Shown here piece by piece: positions 1 to 12,833 of a stretch of 64,000 bases of DNA. Origin of the DNA: Pyronema omphalodes. Taxonomy: Eukaryota; Ascomycota; Pezizomycetes; Pezizales; Pyronemataceae. The notes beneath the pieces are model-generated. The model worked only from the letters and a program-made list of their open reading frames with translations, was not told the origin of the DNA and searched no databases. The DNA lies in contig JAJJXM010000044.1 of assembly GCA_024516155.1 (NCBI GenBank), positions 372,001 to 436,000 on the forward strand. Direction: 5' to 3'. Both the position numbers and the translations under genes were made by a program. Position 1 is the stretch's first letter, and each line of letters opens with the position of its first letter.

Positions 1-643
1 TTTGTGAATTTACGGAATCCATATTTTTATACGTTACCTACGCATTACTCAGCTAAGACGTTCTTCCGCGCGGCTCATAGGCTAGCCGCGATGTTGTCAC
101 CAAAATACTGTTCAAGACTAGCGGAGTTAGCTCTCTCGGGTAATATGAGCTACTCCTGATGCGTAATATGAAGCTAAAGACGACAAAGGAACTGAAGCTC
201 TTTTGTTCATCGAATCGCAAAGCGCAACACAGCTTGAATGAAACTCAAATCTCGGGTTTCAATGCCTTCATGCGATCCATGAAATGATACAAACCCTTGG
301 GAATGGCAATGTTGTGGCTGCCATCAGTACCAGGACAGCTGCCTCGAGTGATCATTTCAGGACATGTAGAGCCATACAACACGGCTGGCAGGTCGCGTCG
401 TACCGCGCATCGTGATGCGGCTCTGTTCGTGCTTACGTTGCTGTCAGGTGCTGAGGCTTCAACGCTAGCCCAGTATGACAGAGTTGCTCAAAGGCGCGCT
501 AATATGTGACTGCTTTTCTTGCTGCACCCACAGCGCACTATCTCACGTGATACAGCGCTTCGTGGATCAAGAATACCAACGCCCGCGAACTTCCTGCTCG
601 ACGACAACCAGCACTCCAGCCGACAATCCACAAATCAGCAAAA
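1..643. other. 5' flank of RPL11, no gene seen
   Basis: I see no supportable coding gene here. The short open frames are unconserved and overlap one another. The last 100 bases (about 540-643) presumably hold the promoter and 5' UTR of the ribosomal protein gene that follows, but I cannot name individual sites. Confidence 0.5.
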
Positions 644-1274
644 ATGGTACGCATGCTCATGATATCCGTTCTGTTCGGTGGAACACCCGCCGACGCCGGT
701 TTCAGAAACGAAAAGGCAACGGATGATTGACTAACATATTTTTTTGAAGGCCGACACCAAGACCAAGGAGACCAACCCCATGCGTGAGCTTCGCATTGAG
801 AAGCTCGTCCTCAACATCTCCGTCGGAGAGTCTGGTGACAGACTTACCCGTGCCGCCAAGGTTTTGGAGCAGTTGTCCGGTCAGACTCCTGTCTACTCCA
901 AGGCCCGTTACACCGTCCGTACCTTCGGTATCCGTCGTAACGAGAAGATCGCCGTTCACGTCACCATCCGTGGACCCAAGGCCGAGGAGATTCTCGAGAG
1001 AGGACTCAAGGTCAAGGAGTACGAGCTCCGCAAGCGCAACTTCTCCGAGACCGGTAACTTCGGATTCGGTATCTCCGAGCACATCGACTTGGGAATCAAG
1101 TACGACCCCGGTATCGGAATTTACGGAATGGACTTCTACGTCATCATGTCCCGCCCCGGTCTCCGTGTCGCCCGCCGCCGCCGCTGCAAGTCCGTTGTCG
1201 GACACTCCCACAAGATCACTGCTCTTGACACCATGAAGTGGTTCAAGACCAAGTACGACGCCACCGTCCGGTAA
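644..1274 (+). CDS. RPL11: 60S ribosomal protein L11 (uL5)
   Basis: This is a structural protein of the large cytosolic ribosomal subunit that sits near the 5S rRNA/central protuberance. Exons are 644-646 and 750-1274. Exon 1 is only the ATG, followed directly by GT (GTACGC) at 647. The 103-bp intron has a CTAAC branch site near 731 and ends in AG at 749. The joined product is 175 residues, matching the 174-residue yeast protein. Recognisable L11 stretches include [33 protein letters not shown] and [16 protein letters not shown]. Downstream in-frame ATGs (e.g. 780) would delete conserved N-terminal residues, so the split start is preferred. Codon use is strongly C/T-ending (highly expressed type), unlike the neighbours. 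Confidence 0.95.
647..749 (+). other. Intron directly after the RPL11 start codon
   Basis: GT at 647-648, CTAAC branch site around 731-735, T-rich tract, AG at 748-749. It separates the ATG from the Ala-Asp-Thr codons of L11. Introns at or near the ATG are common in fungal ribosomal protein genes. Confidence 0.8.
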
Positions 1275-2960
1275 ATTATTGTTGGATAGGAGTTGTTTGG
1301 GAAAAAAAATTATTGCTGGGATTGGAGGGCGTTTTGTTTCTGGGATCATATTTGTGCTTAGTTTCAAAAGCAAATCTCTACGGCAGACTTTTCTGACGGA
1401 CACTCTTCGTGCACGCTTCTTCGGAAGTTGTCATGATATGTGCTGGAATCTTCGGATGTCCATATTATCATCTTGCTTGTGACTCGTGATGTGACAAACT
1501 CTCAACGCCGTGCATTTCCTTCTATGATCTCCTGATATCGTAGTGTATCTTTCTAGCCACCATTCTTAGGCACGAGTAGACCCAACGATCATGCTTTTCG
1601 AGCCAGGTCAATATACTTTATGTATGACCGAAACCTGTCGCACCGACGGTTGATGTTCTCATACTCTGGCCGAGGCGAGAGAGCGACATCAATCGTCTCG
1701 TGCGACAGTCGTGACTACATAAATGCCGTAACAGCCGACGTCCTGCGTTAATGCCACAACCGCTCTCTCACGCAAAGAAAGTCAAGAACCTGTAAACGGA
1801 AATCTCCTAAGAAAACGAGCACTACTACTCGCTAGTATTGGCCTAAGTGCATCAGCGATGCCGTAACAAACTGCCTTGAAGTTTCTTGTCAACATGATAG
1901 AGCCAGCACCTCTCACTAGTCACCCACCGTAGAGAACCTGAACTTCACTCATTACGCAGAACTCGAACTTCACCCATTCCACCGCGACTTTCCTTGTCCA
2001 TACCAGCCATCAATCTCAACTACGTACCCAGATATAACCTCAATACCTTGCCTATCCTTGCCTGTCCTCATGAATCCACTCCGGCCCTGGTTTTATACAG
2101 AGGGTTCGCCTGTAAATACCAGTAAGCTCCTGTTATTTAGTATTTACGTAGCGGATACATACAAACCTCCGCAATACTGTATTATCAACTGCTTTAGTTT
2201 AGTCTACATAGTATATTTACATATTCCGATGATATACCAACTCCGCTCACTACCATCCATAAGCAAGTGGTTAATATTTTTTTTTCTTTATTTATCATTT
2301 TGTCGTAGAATCATGTAGAGATTTAAGTTTCTGCCCCATAATTCCAAATGTGATAAATAACGGAGTAAGCAAGATGTTGCTGGAGAAATGGAAGGTGTAC
2401 GTATTTACGTATGTATAACCGAAAGTTTTCTACTGGATATATTGTTTTTTGCGGTGGGGTTATGTTTTAACTTTTCCTTTATCTTTTGGGGGAAGGTAGG
2501 TGAGTTTGAATTGACTACAGTCGACGAGTCTACGGCATGTTTTTAGAATTACAGGCTTCTTGGTGCTGTTTATTACGATTCTAGATGCTGCGTTTGTATG
2601 GATAATGTATTTTAGTGTGGTTAATGTAATTATGGGTATTATATATATACAACCCTCTGGCTGGAACAGGAACTTAATATTGTTTCAGTGAAATATTTGG
2701 CTGTTCAGGGTTTTTGGTTTTAGCACCATAAAATGTTTTTGATTATTGATATCGACATAAATAACAAAGTGAGAAGCGAGAAGTAATGATATCGCCCAGC
2801 GTTGTCCAATATGGGGTTTGTGGCATCTGTCACGGTATAATGGGATAGATAAATAAATCCTGTAAAGAATATGTTCTGCTAGGAATTATGAATTATGAAT
2901 TAGGGTTTTGATATTCTACCAATCGAGAATAGAAAGTAAGTTCTAAATCCTATCAAGCAT

Positions 2961-2993
2961 CCCCTCCCCCCCTCCCCCCTCCCCCCCTCCCCC
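2961..2993. repeat. Poly-C/T tract
   Basis: Runs of 4-7 C separated by single T. It faces a G-rich tract about 220 bp downstream on the same strand. Confidence 0.9.
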
Positions 2994-3214
2994 GGTGCGT
3001 CTCTGTAAATAAATCCAACAAAGCCACCTGCCTGCACACTACCTTAACTCCCCTTATGGACAGTGCCACTATGGCTTCTTAGAGCTATGGTGATGATGAG
3101 TCAGTGCCACGTGCTGCACTTTGGACTTAAAATAACACTCTGAAGGCTGGAAGTATCGATGACAATGGGTGAGCATTAGTAAAAAGACCGGAAATGAAGG
3201 GGGACTGTGGATAT

Positions 3215-3239
3215 GGGGGGGGAGGGGGGGGGGGGGGGG
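3215..3239. repeat. Poly-G tract
   Basis: An almost uninterrupted G run with a single A. It could pair with the C-rich tract at 2961-2993 or form a quadruplex. Length in the assembly may be unreliable. Confidence 0.85.
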
Positions 3240-5748
3240 ATGAGTCCGCAGCCCGCAGTCCGTTGGTGGTGAATTAGATAGATTAGGTTGAATCGAGGCT
3301 TTGTTTTATTTTATTTAGTTTTCTCTATTTTCTGTTGTTTCTGTTCTTTATCTTCATCATGATCACTGGGAAGGAACTGATCACTGAGTACTAGGTACTG
3401 GTCAAAGTATATAGTTTTTGTAATCCTTTAAAATGTTAGTTATCGGAGTATATGTACTAAATTTCCATTTTTCCCTTCAATAGCACTGATGGCTGGATAG
3501 CTCGATGGCTCTGATAGCTCGATGACTCAATATAAAAGTCATCTACATGTCCAGAGAATCTAAAAACTCTTAGACTTTCGGTATTGGGAATGGGGCTAAA
3601 CTCCATATACCCTCCCTCTGAAATCATATCTCCAGTATTGCAAAATCATAACTATGTATATAAACATCACATACTCCTGCATGAGTCTTTAAGCCTCGAT
3701 CATCGTATGATTGAATGATTCAATAAATAAAAATATAAACATCATCACCAGTTCTCCAACCTCCAATCTCTCACCTCCAACCCCATGAATCTGGAATATA
3801 ACATCAATCAACAACCTAAACATTTCATGTTGATATGTATAAACAAGCGGGAGAAAAAAACTGAAGATTTCAGGTAATAAACCGTCTCTTCTCTAGGTTC
3901 ATTAAGTTGTAGTGGTTATGTTAACTGTATCTTCAACGGCAAAAGTTTGGGTGGTTTGGAATCTGGATATGATAGGCCGGCTGCTGGGGTTTGCAAGTTG
4001 GACTTTGTCACTTTGTTGGATGGTATACTGACTTCCGAGAGTATCAGAGTCTCAGGGTCGCAAAGTATCAGTGTCTCAGTGTCTTTGGTTGATAAACATA
4101 CCAGAGACTGGTAACTTAAAGCGTGGGGCTGATGGAGGGGTTTGGTGGTAGATAGGGTCATGGAAATCTTATTTATGGGTTATAGGATAGGTAGACAGGG
4201 GCTGAGGATTTAACTTTATGATGGAGGATATATTGAGATATGGTGGGTGTTTTCGGTGATGTGGAGTTTGGATACTCTAGTTTCTTGATGTGGGGGTTAT
4301 TAGGGCTGGTCGTAGATAAGATGGTTTACAATACAGAAAAAAATTGGGCGGGGTTGGAAGGATTACCGGGGAGATGAAGAGGTTTGAATGGCAGCTTAAT
4401 GTTGAGATGGAAAGGGAGGAGTTTGGGGAAGGGGTGGATGGGAGGAGTGATTGATGGCGGAGGAGGATGGGAAGTTGATGTTGAAGCGGGAGGAAGAGAG
4501 GAGCCAGCGGAGGAAATAAAGAATAGTTGCAGGATGCTTGATGATGGGGTAGGAGAGGTAAGCGGAGATTTGAAGCTGGAGGATTGATGATGAGGTAATT
4601 GAGCGGATGTTAGGGGGTGGTTTGGAATCTATATGGCGTTCCGACGGAGAGGATAGACAAAACATGCTGGGAACAGTATGTTGAATTTCGTTTGTATTTG
4701 ACATATAGCTAAGATTTTTAGTATGCTGTAGCTTAATCACCTTGAAAGAGTGATGGTATTGGATCTAGCCTGTTTTGTGCGATACGCTGCAGTAGCTACC
4801 GAGTCGGGCTTGGCGACCGCTGATTGCTTGACTTACGGGCCGCTGCGGGCAGTTACAAAGCTGTACCTGCATTGATTAATGAAGAAATCAACAAATAGAG
4901 TTCCGTTCGCTTCCAATTCTCTTCAACACGTCTCACATTTCTTCCCATCAAAAAGGAGATAAAGACATACTAGCAACGGTAAATTCCAATGCGCGTGACT
5001 AGAGCGATCAATGGATAAACAGTTGGATAAATTGAAACAATTCCCGGTGAGAGTTAATCTAACAGATCGATAAAGCGTATATGTAGCAAACGATTATGAT
5101 ATTCATAAACTAGAGCTCAGTTGGAAAGATCTTACAGAATGCCGATGTATCAGAGATAAGCACATAACGGCATGTCCTAGATGATGGTGCAGGAGAAATG
5201 GCCAAGCTAGTCCTCATCGGAAGTCACTCATGCCGAAACCCGATCTCGGATCTAATTTTGGAGCATTTTTGGAGCATTTGGAGCATTAGCGGACCACTGG
5301 CTTCCCGGCATCCACGTTCTGTCTTGGATTAGGCTTACCACATTGTTAATCGCGCGGGCAGTTTGTGATAATCCCCGAGCGCCGAAAGTCTTGGTTTGGG
5401 AAAATTCGCTCGGAACCGTGTTCGTTTGTTGATGTCGGTCGGCTTTGTTCTTTTGTAAACATTTTTTATATATTTTGAATAAAGAAAATTAAATCATTCA
5501 AAATATTAGAAACCTCCTGCCTAGAATGAGGAATGAAGCTGGAACGATCAAGTAAAAATGACTAGTAAACGCCGATCGCGCGTTCCTCTCCTGCTGAAAG
5601 TGCATCTACGTCACCTGTCGTGTGCGTCTACAAAGTTGGTGGTTGTTAAACAGCCGAAGTTGCGGCCGCCCCCCCCTCCCAATCAAAAAAAAAAACGCCG
5701 TGACACAAGAAAACCTCATCTCATTCCGATACAACCTAACCACTACAC

Positions 5749-7733
5749 ATGTTCCGTGCAGCAACTACAAAACTCCGTCAAAACCCCCGGAAAACCGTCC
5801 TTTTCGCCAGCACAGTCGCGTTCGCTCTTGCTACCGATAAAGGTCCCGACGAATTCAAATTCGTCTCGCCTTCTGCGTCTCCGTCAACCTACTTGAACCC
5901 CACGTCATCCCGCTTCTGGCCGTTCCCTGCCGCGACTACTCCAAAACCAACCGAAGCGGACGATTCACCACCACTCGACTCGACAGACAGCAGCAGCAAC
6001 TCGTCCTCCTCCATCCCAAAACACCTCCGTCACCTATCCACAATGCCTACTCTCGCTCCCGGTCGCCCTGAGAACCTCACCCCAGCTGAAGAAAAAAAAC
6101 TCCAGGAATTATGGTCACTCACTTTGAAATCATTTGGCGTATTAGACGGTCCAGCTCCTTGGTCTCTCCCGCCGCCCCCTCCTATCTACAACCACGCCGA
6201 AGCTCTCGCCGCGGCAGCAGCTTCTAACAGTAGCACCAATGGAACGCATGGAACGGCAACTGGCGCCACCAATGGGGATAGTCCCAAAAAGAAGACATCG
6301 CGTTTCGGATTTCTAAGCCGAGGGGGAGGCAGTAAAGACGAAGAGGAGGAGCAGAAACGGAAGCGGGAAGAAGAAGAAAAGAAATCGTTAGAAGAGAAGG
6401 AAAGAATCGCAAGTCTTCCACCACAGACTCCAGAGGAGCTGCGATTCCAGTTTTGGAGTATGGTCAAGTGTGATGATCCAGATGCATTGTTGTTACGCTT
6501 TTTGAGAGCTAGAAAATGGGATGCGGAAAAGGCTTTGGAAATGTTGATGAAGACTATGAGCTGGAGGGGTAGGGTTATGGATGTAAGTGCTGCCTTTTTG
6601 CGGAGGGGGTGCTAGGGCGCAGGCGAGGGAGAAGCCTGGTGGTCAGCTTACATAGCTAAGCTTAGCATGCGAGCTGGCAAGCTGGCAAGATGGCAAGCTT
6701 CGACACCTGGACCTGAGCTCCATTGAGCTCTCCCACCGGCCATGGCAGGCCTTCAATCAACACCACTGACATTCCTTAGGTGGCAACAGTAGTAAAAGAA
6801 GGCGAAGGAGTTCCATTCCGTCGAGGAGCCGAAGATGCCGGGTTTATGCACCAATTAATCGCCGGAAAATCCTACCTTCACGGAACCGACATCGATGGAC
6901 GACCCGTATGCTGGGTTACCGCCGGACTTCATTTTGCTAAAGACCAAACCGAACGCGACATCCAGAGATTTACCATCTACACTATGGAAACCGCAAGACT
7001 TATGTTGAGAAGTCCTGTGGATACCGCTTGTGTGGTTTTTGATATGTCAGATTTTAGCATCAATAATATGGATTATGCACCGGTTAGGTTCATGATTGAT
7101 TGCTTTGAGGCTCATTATCCCGAGTCTTTGGGTGTCTGCTGTATCCATAAGGCGCCTTGGGTGTTTCAAGGAATTTGGGTATGTTTCCTTTCCCCGCTAC
7201 TCTCTGCAGCCCTCCTGTGGGCCGTGGCAGTAACCCGCAAAACATCATGAAACCGCTACTAACATCTCCCGCAGAACATTGTCAAAAACTGGCTCGACCC
7301 AGTAGTGGCCTCGAAGATCCACTTCACAACCAGCACCAAGGACCTAACTCGCTTCATTCCCCTCCACCAAATCCCGAAAAACATCGGCGGAACCGAAGAC
7401 TGGACATATGTGTATTCACCCAAGCCACCCGCTGAGATTCCGGATGGAGTAAAAGATCATGAAGATAAATATACTGTCAACACCGCCGAGAATATTGCCG
7501 CTCTAGCGAAATTGGAGGCGGAGAGAAGACAGCAGGCTGAGAGGTATGAGGAGTTGACTAGAGAGTGGATTAAGGGAAGGGAGGAGAAGAAGGCGGAGAG
7601 GAAAACGGTTGCGAAGGAATTGGAAAGGGGATATTGGGGTTTGGATAGATATATCAGAGGAAGAGGTATCTATGATCGTACGGGTGTGATAGGACCGAAT
7701 GGAGAGGTGGAGTTTTATCCTAAGAAGAAATAG
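5749..7733 (+). CDS. CRAL-TRIO (Sec14-like) lipid-transfer protein
   Basis: Likely a phosphatidylinositol/lipid transfer protein of the Sec14 superfamily, resembling the Csr1/Sfh2 group. Exons are 5749-6582, 6780-7178 and 7275-7733. Introns begin GTAAGT and GTATGT, end in AG, and are phase 0. The product is 563 residues. In order: a Ser/Pro-rich N-terminus, a basic/acidic charged stretch (about 195-225), a CRAL-TRIO-N helix bundle (LLLRFLRARKWDAEKAL near 245), the lipid-binding lobe in exons 2-3 (e.g. VCWVTAGLHF, VVFDMSDFSINNMDYAPVRF, IPKNIGGTEDW), and a charged C-terminal tail. Residues 1-20 (basic, no acid) could be a mitochondrial targeting signal. An in-frame ATG at 6043 (Met99) starts the better-conserved part and may be the main start. 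Confidence 0.88.
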
Positions 7734-9104
7734 AGAGGGGTAGAAGGGTAGAAGAGATATAAAGAAGGGGGGTATCGGGAAGGACAGAGGGGTACGGTAA
7801 TTACATATGGCGGGTGTGTTTGTGTTGGGGGGTTCTGTGAGTTTATAGGCGGAGTTCTCTATTATAGGCGGGGGGAGGTTCTGTGAGTTTTTAAGGGAAA
7901 TCATGGAGGTAATCATGCAAGATTTAAAGCTACAGTAGATGATGTAATGAGAAGATCCTGATCCTGATGCGCCGAGGAGCGCTGGTTTGGTTAAGAATTA
8001 AGTCGGGTATGGTACTTTAAGTATACGCATAGATACCGAGATCCTGAGAGATTGAGATATCGGTGGATATGCAGTCCTTTCATGATGTGATTGTGAATGT
8101 GAATTAGAGATGTGATTTAAGAAAATACATCTACACCGACTATTGCTAATACACCGACGGATATTACATATCAGGTCAGATCAGATCAGATATCAGTAAT
8201 CCAAAACAAACCGAGTTTTGTGGACTTCAAGACAGAAAAACATCTGAAATGTTTAGACCCTAGAATGTGTATGCATAGTTACAGATATCGACACGATGAA
8301 GTGGGCTCATTCCGGAATTCTAGAATTCCATGCGCGGTTTTGCTATAGTTTCTACGAACCAGCTCCTCTCAAGCCCATCTCAACTCCTGAAAGCTAGCTC
8401 ATCTCAAGATGCTTATGGATACCATATGATGCAGCAGCCTTAAGCTCTGTGGAGACCCGAAGGGCCCCGAAGAGCCCTGCGGAAGCATTGCAGTATAGAT
8501 CCATGGAGCCATGGAGCTCTGCATTAAGCCATACAGCTACATATAGTCCCCCAAACGTCAACCTCAAGATCTGAAGTAAAAAGAAGCTATATACAGTAGG
8601 AAAGAACAATACAATGACTCCAAGTGCATCTCAAGTGCATCTCTATGGTGTAGTTCATCTCATCATGCTTATGCTTATGGCTTGCTTACACGCAGCAGCA
8701 GCAGCAGCAACATCGAACCTCCTTCCAACCGAAAAGTCTCGTACATTGTAGAAGCCTGGGGAAATTCCGGAGCTTCAAAAAGCTTGGAAGGAAGCTCATT
8801 CACGATTAAGTAACACGTGTTTTTCGCACGGGGGGATGTGGAACGGGTGTTGAGATGAGTGGGAGGGGGGTGGTGTTGAACAGATGTACATATGTATGTA
8901 GATCCGATCCTCGTCGCCCGATCTTTCCCCGCGCCTAGTCCTGTAAATTGATTGCCCCCCCACTAAATAGCGGTAACTTCCCCACATTTTCGTTTCTTCC
9001 ATCGTCAGCGTCATCGTCAGCAGTAACGACAGCACCCAGCACCAGTATCCCCAGCACCCAAGGCACAACGACAGCACCGCAGAACCATAGAACCACCATC
9101 GACA
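7734..9104. other. Intergenic, no gene seen
   Basis: 3' flank of the CRAL-TRIO gene and 5' flank of the HIT gene. It contains a short CAG/CAA microsatellite at about 8693-8710 and several imperfect GGAGCT/AGCTC runs. The open frames here show no protein-like composition. Confidence 0.5.
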
Positions 9105-9946
9105 ATGTCAGCAGCAGCTTGTATCTTCTGTAAAATCATCAAGGGTGATATCCCTTGCTTTAAACTCTACGAGAGTTCAAAGGTCCTGGCGTTTTTGGAT
9201 ATTCAACCGCTTTCTAGAGGACATGCTGTGAGTTCCTTTGCTTCATGCCACAATCCCCCTCTATCCCCATTGCCCGCCCTCTGTGCCCTCTGTGCCCTCT
9301 GTGCCCGCCCTCTATGCCCGCACCCCCGCCGCCCTGTGTGCCCCAATCCTCCGCCTAGACCACCATCCAGAAGAAACCAAGCAACTAACCCCCCTTCCTC
9401 TCATAGCTCGTAATCCCGAAAAGCCACGGCGAAAAGCTCCACGACATCCCGGACGATGAACTATCAGAGCTCCTACCGATCGCGAAGAAACTTGCGCTTG
9501 CCGTTGGTGCTACCGATTATAATATTTTGCAGAATAATGGTCGCATTGCCCATCAGGAGGTTGATCATGTTCATGTGCATATGGTAGGTTACTTTTTTTG
9601 AAGCCCACCCCCCCCCCCCCTGGGGAGAAGGATGGATTGATGCTGCTGGTTGGGGCCGAAGTGTGACGGGTGGGTGGAGGGTATACCGAACTCGGAACTC
9701 TGGAGCCCTAGAAGCCTGGAAGCCTGGAAGCTTGGATCATGACACAGAGGAGGTCGATGAGGTCCATAAGTTACCAGGAGACATGATCAACAGACGTTAC
9801 AGACCTATACCGAACAACGCTAACACATAAACCCACAGATTCCCAAGCCCAACGAAACCGAAGGTCTCACCGTCGGTTGGCCCGCACAGCAGACTGATAT
9901 GGCGAAGCTTAAGGCTTTGTTTGATGAGCTTAAGCCTAAGATGTAA
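9105..9946 (+). CDS. HNT1: HIT-family hydrolase, HNT1-like
   Basis: Predicted adenosine 5'-monophosphoramidase of the Hint branch, hydrolysing AMP-NH2/AMP-lysine type substrates. Exons are 9105-9227, 9407-9583 and 9839-9946. All introns are phase 0 with GT-AG ends (GTGAGT, GTAGGT). The product is 135 residues, slightly shorter than yeast Hnt1. The N-terminal CIFC (residues 6-9) is the usual zinc-type Cys pair of this family. FLDIQPLSRGHALV spans the first junction. The catalytic histidine triad His-Val-His-Val-His-Met lies at the end of exon 2 and continues into exon 3 as Ile-Pro. Intron 1 contains a small CCTCTGTGC repeat (about 9276-9304). Confidence 0.95.
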
Positions 9947-11684
9947 TTTGGTTTTATGACTTTGTGGTTTTTTGAGGGTTTATCGTTGAAATGTGGAGTT
10001 ATGGAGTGTAGGGTGTGAAACATAGGGTTTGAAGTATATATCAAGTCAAGTTAAATGAAGTCAATTCGATACAGGATGCATCTTGTTTTTTTTTTTTCTC
10101 GCTAAACTAGTGATGGGGGGATATAAATAATCCGGGTTCTGGGTTCTAGGTGGGCGGGAATGAGTGGGAGTGTGCTATGTTATGGTGCCATATCATATAT
10201 AGCAAGATGAAAGATGCTGCGTGATCATTGATACCTTATGATTCATAATTCATAATTCATGGTTCATGAAGAAGAGAAGAAACCAAACGAAGTAGGGTGT
10301 AGTATGCAAGATCGATTAGGAGCCAAGAGGGTTAAATACCAACCACTACTACCTACCCAACACGATACCGCACCACAAACCACAAGCCATGAGCCACAAG
10401 TGGGGAGCTGTGAACTATGAGCTGCGAGCTTCAAATAAGATGATTCCCATGCACATCTACCCCAACTCCCACATTTAGCCCTAGATCCCCGTTCCTGGAA
10501 ACCCGAGATCAGGAACCCGGGTTTCTACATAAAATTCATCGTAATAAATTAAGGAAAGGTATCATCTCGCAGTCCATATATACACCCCGCTGCAGTTTTC
10601 TATTACATCACGATTCACCAAGTCTGCGCCTAACATATCCCGATTCCCGGTCAAAGTATCATTGACATTGATTTTGATATTGATATTGACATTGACATTG
10701 ACATTGTTCCAAGGTCAAGAGACGGGTGGGAGGGGGGGCTTCATAATTATGTACATAGGTGTGTAGTTCGGGTATATGAAGATGATATGAAGGTGGTGGA
10801 CTTGGTCGATATACTATAGTATGGTATGGTATGGTATGGTATATAAGGTATGAGGTATGTAGGTAGAGTAGAATAGCTAGGTATGTATATATGTAGGTAT
10901 GTAATTGCAGCTATAAATCGAGTATGTTTGGGCTGTATCTATGGAATCTTTTTTCTACAGTGTGATTATTTACTGATGATCGGGGTATTATATGATTTAC
11001 TAATGATCAGGAAATTCCATGGAATTGAAGGTTGTAATGTAGTCTCAGCGTCTGTCTGATTTGGAAGTTTTGTTGGGGGTGTAGAGATGGATGCATATTA
11101 GGAATTACTATTCAGAAGATTATGATTTTTCGTCATTGATGGGTCATGAAGAGTGAATATATATATTTTTAGTTTAGTTTAGTTTAGTTTTTAAGTTTAT
11201 CGAGTTGTATATCAATCACCATGTATGATGTAACCAACCACAGGGTATTAAATCACCGTTACCATTACCATTCCCCTCGCATGCGAATTACGATCCCACC
11301 ATATATCAACCTCAGCAACCTTCAAAACCCACGAAACCTCAGAAAAAAAAGAAAACCAATAAAACACAGTTATGAAAAATATATGGAGATTATCTACCAA
11401 TCCCAACCCAAGTTTGACTTATTCGCAGCAAAAAAAAAAAAAACGTAACGTAATCGGTATCATGACATTGTTCCTCTCCCTCTTTGCATAAGAAACAGTA
11501 AAAAAAAAATCACACAAAACATCAGATAAAATCCTACTTGATGATTACACCGTTTTGATGGTATCATCATCGTCGCTTCTTCCCCTATCCCAAGGTCCGC
11601 TTTACGTTTTGCAGCTTTACATGCCTTGCAGCTTTGCAAGCCTCCCAGCTCCCCAACTCCACAAGCTCCACAAGCTTCGCAATT
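9947..11684. other. Intergenic between convergent HNT1 and PS synthase
   Basis: No gene. Simple repeats: (GACATT)n-like at about 10666-10705, (GGTAT)n at 10818-10845, and TAGTT repeats at 11167-11190. Poly-A runs near 11431-11444 and 11501-11510 lie in the 3' flank of the minus-strand gene. Confidence 0.5.
10666..10845. repeat. Two microsatellites (GACATT-type and GGTAT)
   Basis: A short hexamer array reading ATTGACATTGACATTG near 10670-10705 and a pentamer array TATGGTATGG near 10818-10845, separated by about 110 bases of non-repetitive DNA. Confidence 0.75.
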
Positions 11685-12833
11685 CTAGATCTTGGGAATA
11701 TGAATACTCCTACTAACCATCGCACACCCGCTTATGCAGAAGATAAGAACAGCGGGATGAAACTCCAACAAGCCCTCACCCACAAGCCCAAGAGGGATTC
11801 CATCATGAATCATACCCTTAGAAGTCCACCAAGCCATCAACATCACAATGCTGAGAGTAGTAGGAATAGGAGTTCCCTCAAAGTATTTAGACTTTCCGGT
11901 TGCATCCTTGGGAAGAGATTGGACGGTGACGTTGAAGCGCGCCAGACGAGAAAGTCCGCAAAGAACGAAGAAGGTGAGTAATACCGTGTCGAGGAAGGTA
12001 CGGAATCCGAGCGCAAAGGCGCAGGCGGCGGGAGCCATTCCGAAGGAAATCTAAGGTGAGAAATGTCAGTAAGCGTTATAGGGGGGTAGCTCAGCGAGCT
12101 CAGCTCGTGACGACTCCTGGTGGCAAATTGTAGCCACAGGGTGTCATCGCAAGGTAATAGGGGAGGTGAGCATACCAAGTCTGCCAATGAATCAAGCTCC
12201 TGTCCCATCAATGACGACTTCTGGCGCCATCTTGCAACCTTTCCATCCATGAAATCAAAGAATAGCCCGAATGGCATGAAAGTCATGGCGATATAGAGCT
12301 GCTGAAGATCCGATGCGTCGCCGAGACAGTAGCGAAGGGAGGAAAATATGCTCATTACACCACAGAAACCTGGTTTCCATTATATCAGCTTGCTGTCCTT
12401 TTTCTTCGCAGGTGATCCTCATGGTAATGCTGCAAATCGTCGAGAAGATATCGCGGAGGTTTTGCGAGGAACGTACCGTTGAGCTCAGTGATCAAATCGG
12501 CCATGTGGAGCTGCCTGTAGTAAGGAAAACATATTAGCACCCATATGAAAACTGAAACTTTGTCAAACATCGCGAGGGCGATGATATAAAGACTCTCCAA
12601 CATACCGAATCATGGAAAAATGCCGGTCGTCCGATACCATAGCAGCAAGCTTCTGTTCCTCCTCAACTACACTTCCATCAGTTGTTGTTCCTCATCCCTA
12701 TGTCTTTCTCCTATTCCTCCTCCCTGTCCTCCAGAGACCGCTGAGAAATCCTATCCTAGGCTGGACTCGAGAACGTACCCTTTACGGGAGCCACCGCCGC
12801 ATCGACAGAATTTCCGTTTCTTCTAGTAGCCAT
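11685..12833 (-). CDS. CHO1: CDP-diacylglycerol-serine O-phosphatidyltransferase
   Basis: Phosphatidylserine synthase: joins CDP-diacylglycerol and L-serine to give PS and CMP in the ER membrane. Minus-strand exons are 12833-12779, 12666-12606, 12514-12477, 12369-12176 and 12050-11685. All joins keep frame with GT-AG ends, giving 237 residues. The CDP-alcohol phosphatidyltransferase signature D-x2-D-G-x2-A-R-x8-G-x3-D-x3-D is complete at residues 90-115. Upstream, [20 protein letters not shown] and [15 protein letters not shown] are typical of fungal PS synthases. The C-terminal half has hydrophobic segments and [16 protein letters not shown]. The exon 1/2 join (acceptor at 12667) is the least certain, because other AG sites lie nearby. 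Confidence 0.93.

Larger units (their letters stand above)
1275..5748. other. Long intergenic region, low complexity, no gene
   Basis: About 4.5 kb with no credible coding sequence. It is AT-rich with many short A/T runs. It holds a C-rich tract (2961-2993), a G-rich tract (3215-3239), and a purine-rich strand at 4370-4600 that creates meaningless open frames on both strands. A long stretch of GC-neutral sequence precedes the CRAL-TRIO gene. I see no tRNA or recognisable transposon. Confidence 0.5.

Noticed and set aside
702..1403. 233-codon minus-strand open frame over the RPL11 exon
   Set aside because: Shadow of the highly biased codons of RPL11; Leu/Gly/Val-rich with no conserved domain.
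4396..4740. 114-codon minus-strand frame
   Set aside because: Falls in a purine-rich strand; composition (Ser/Pro/His) reflects the base bias and no start context or homology is seen.
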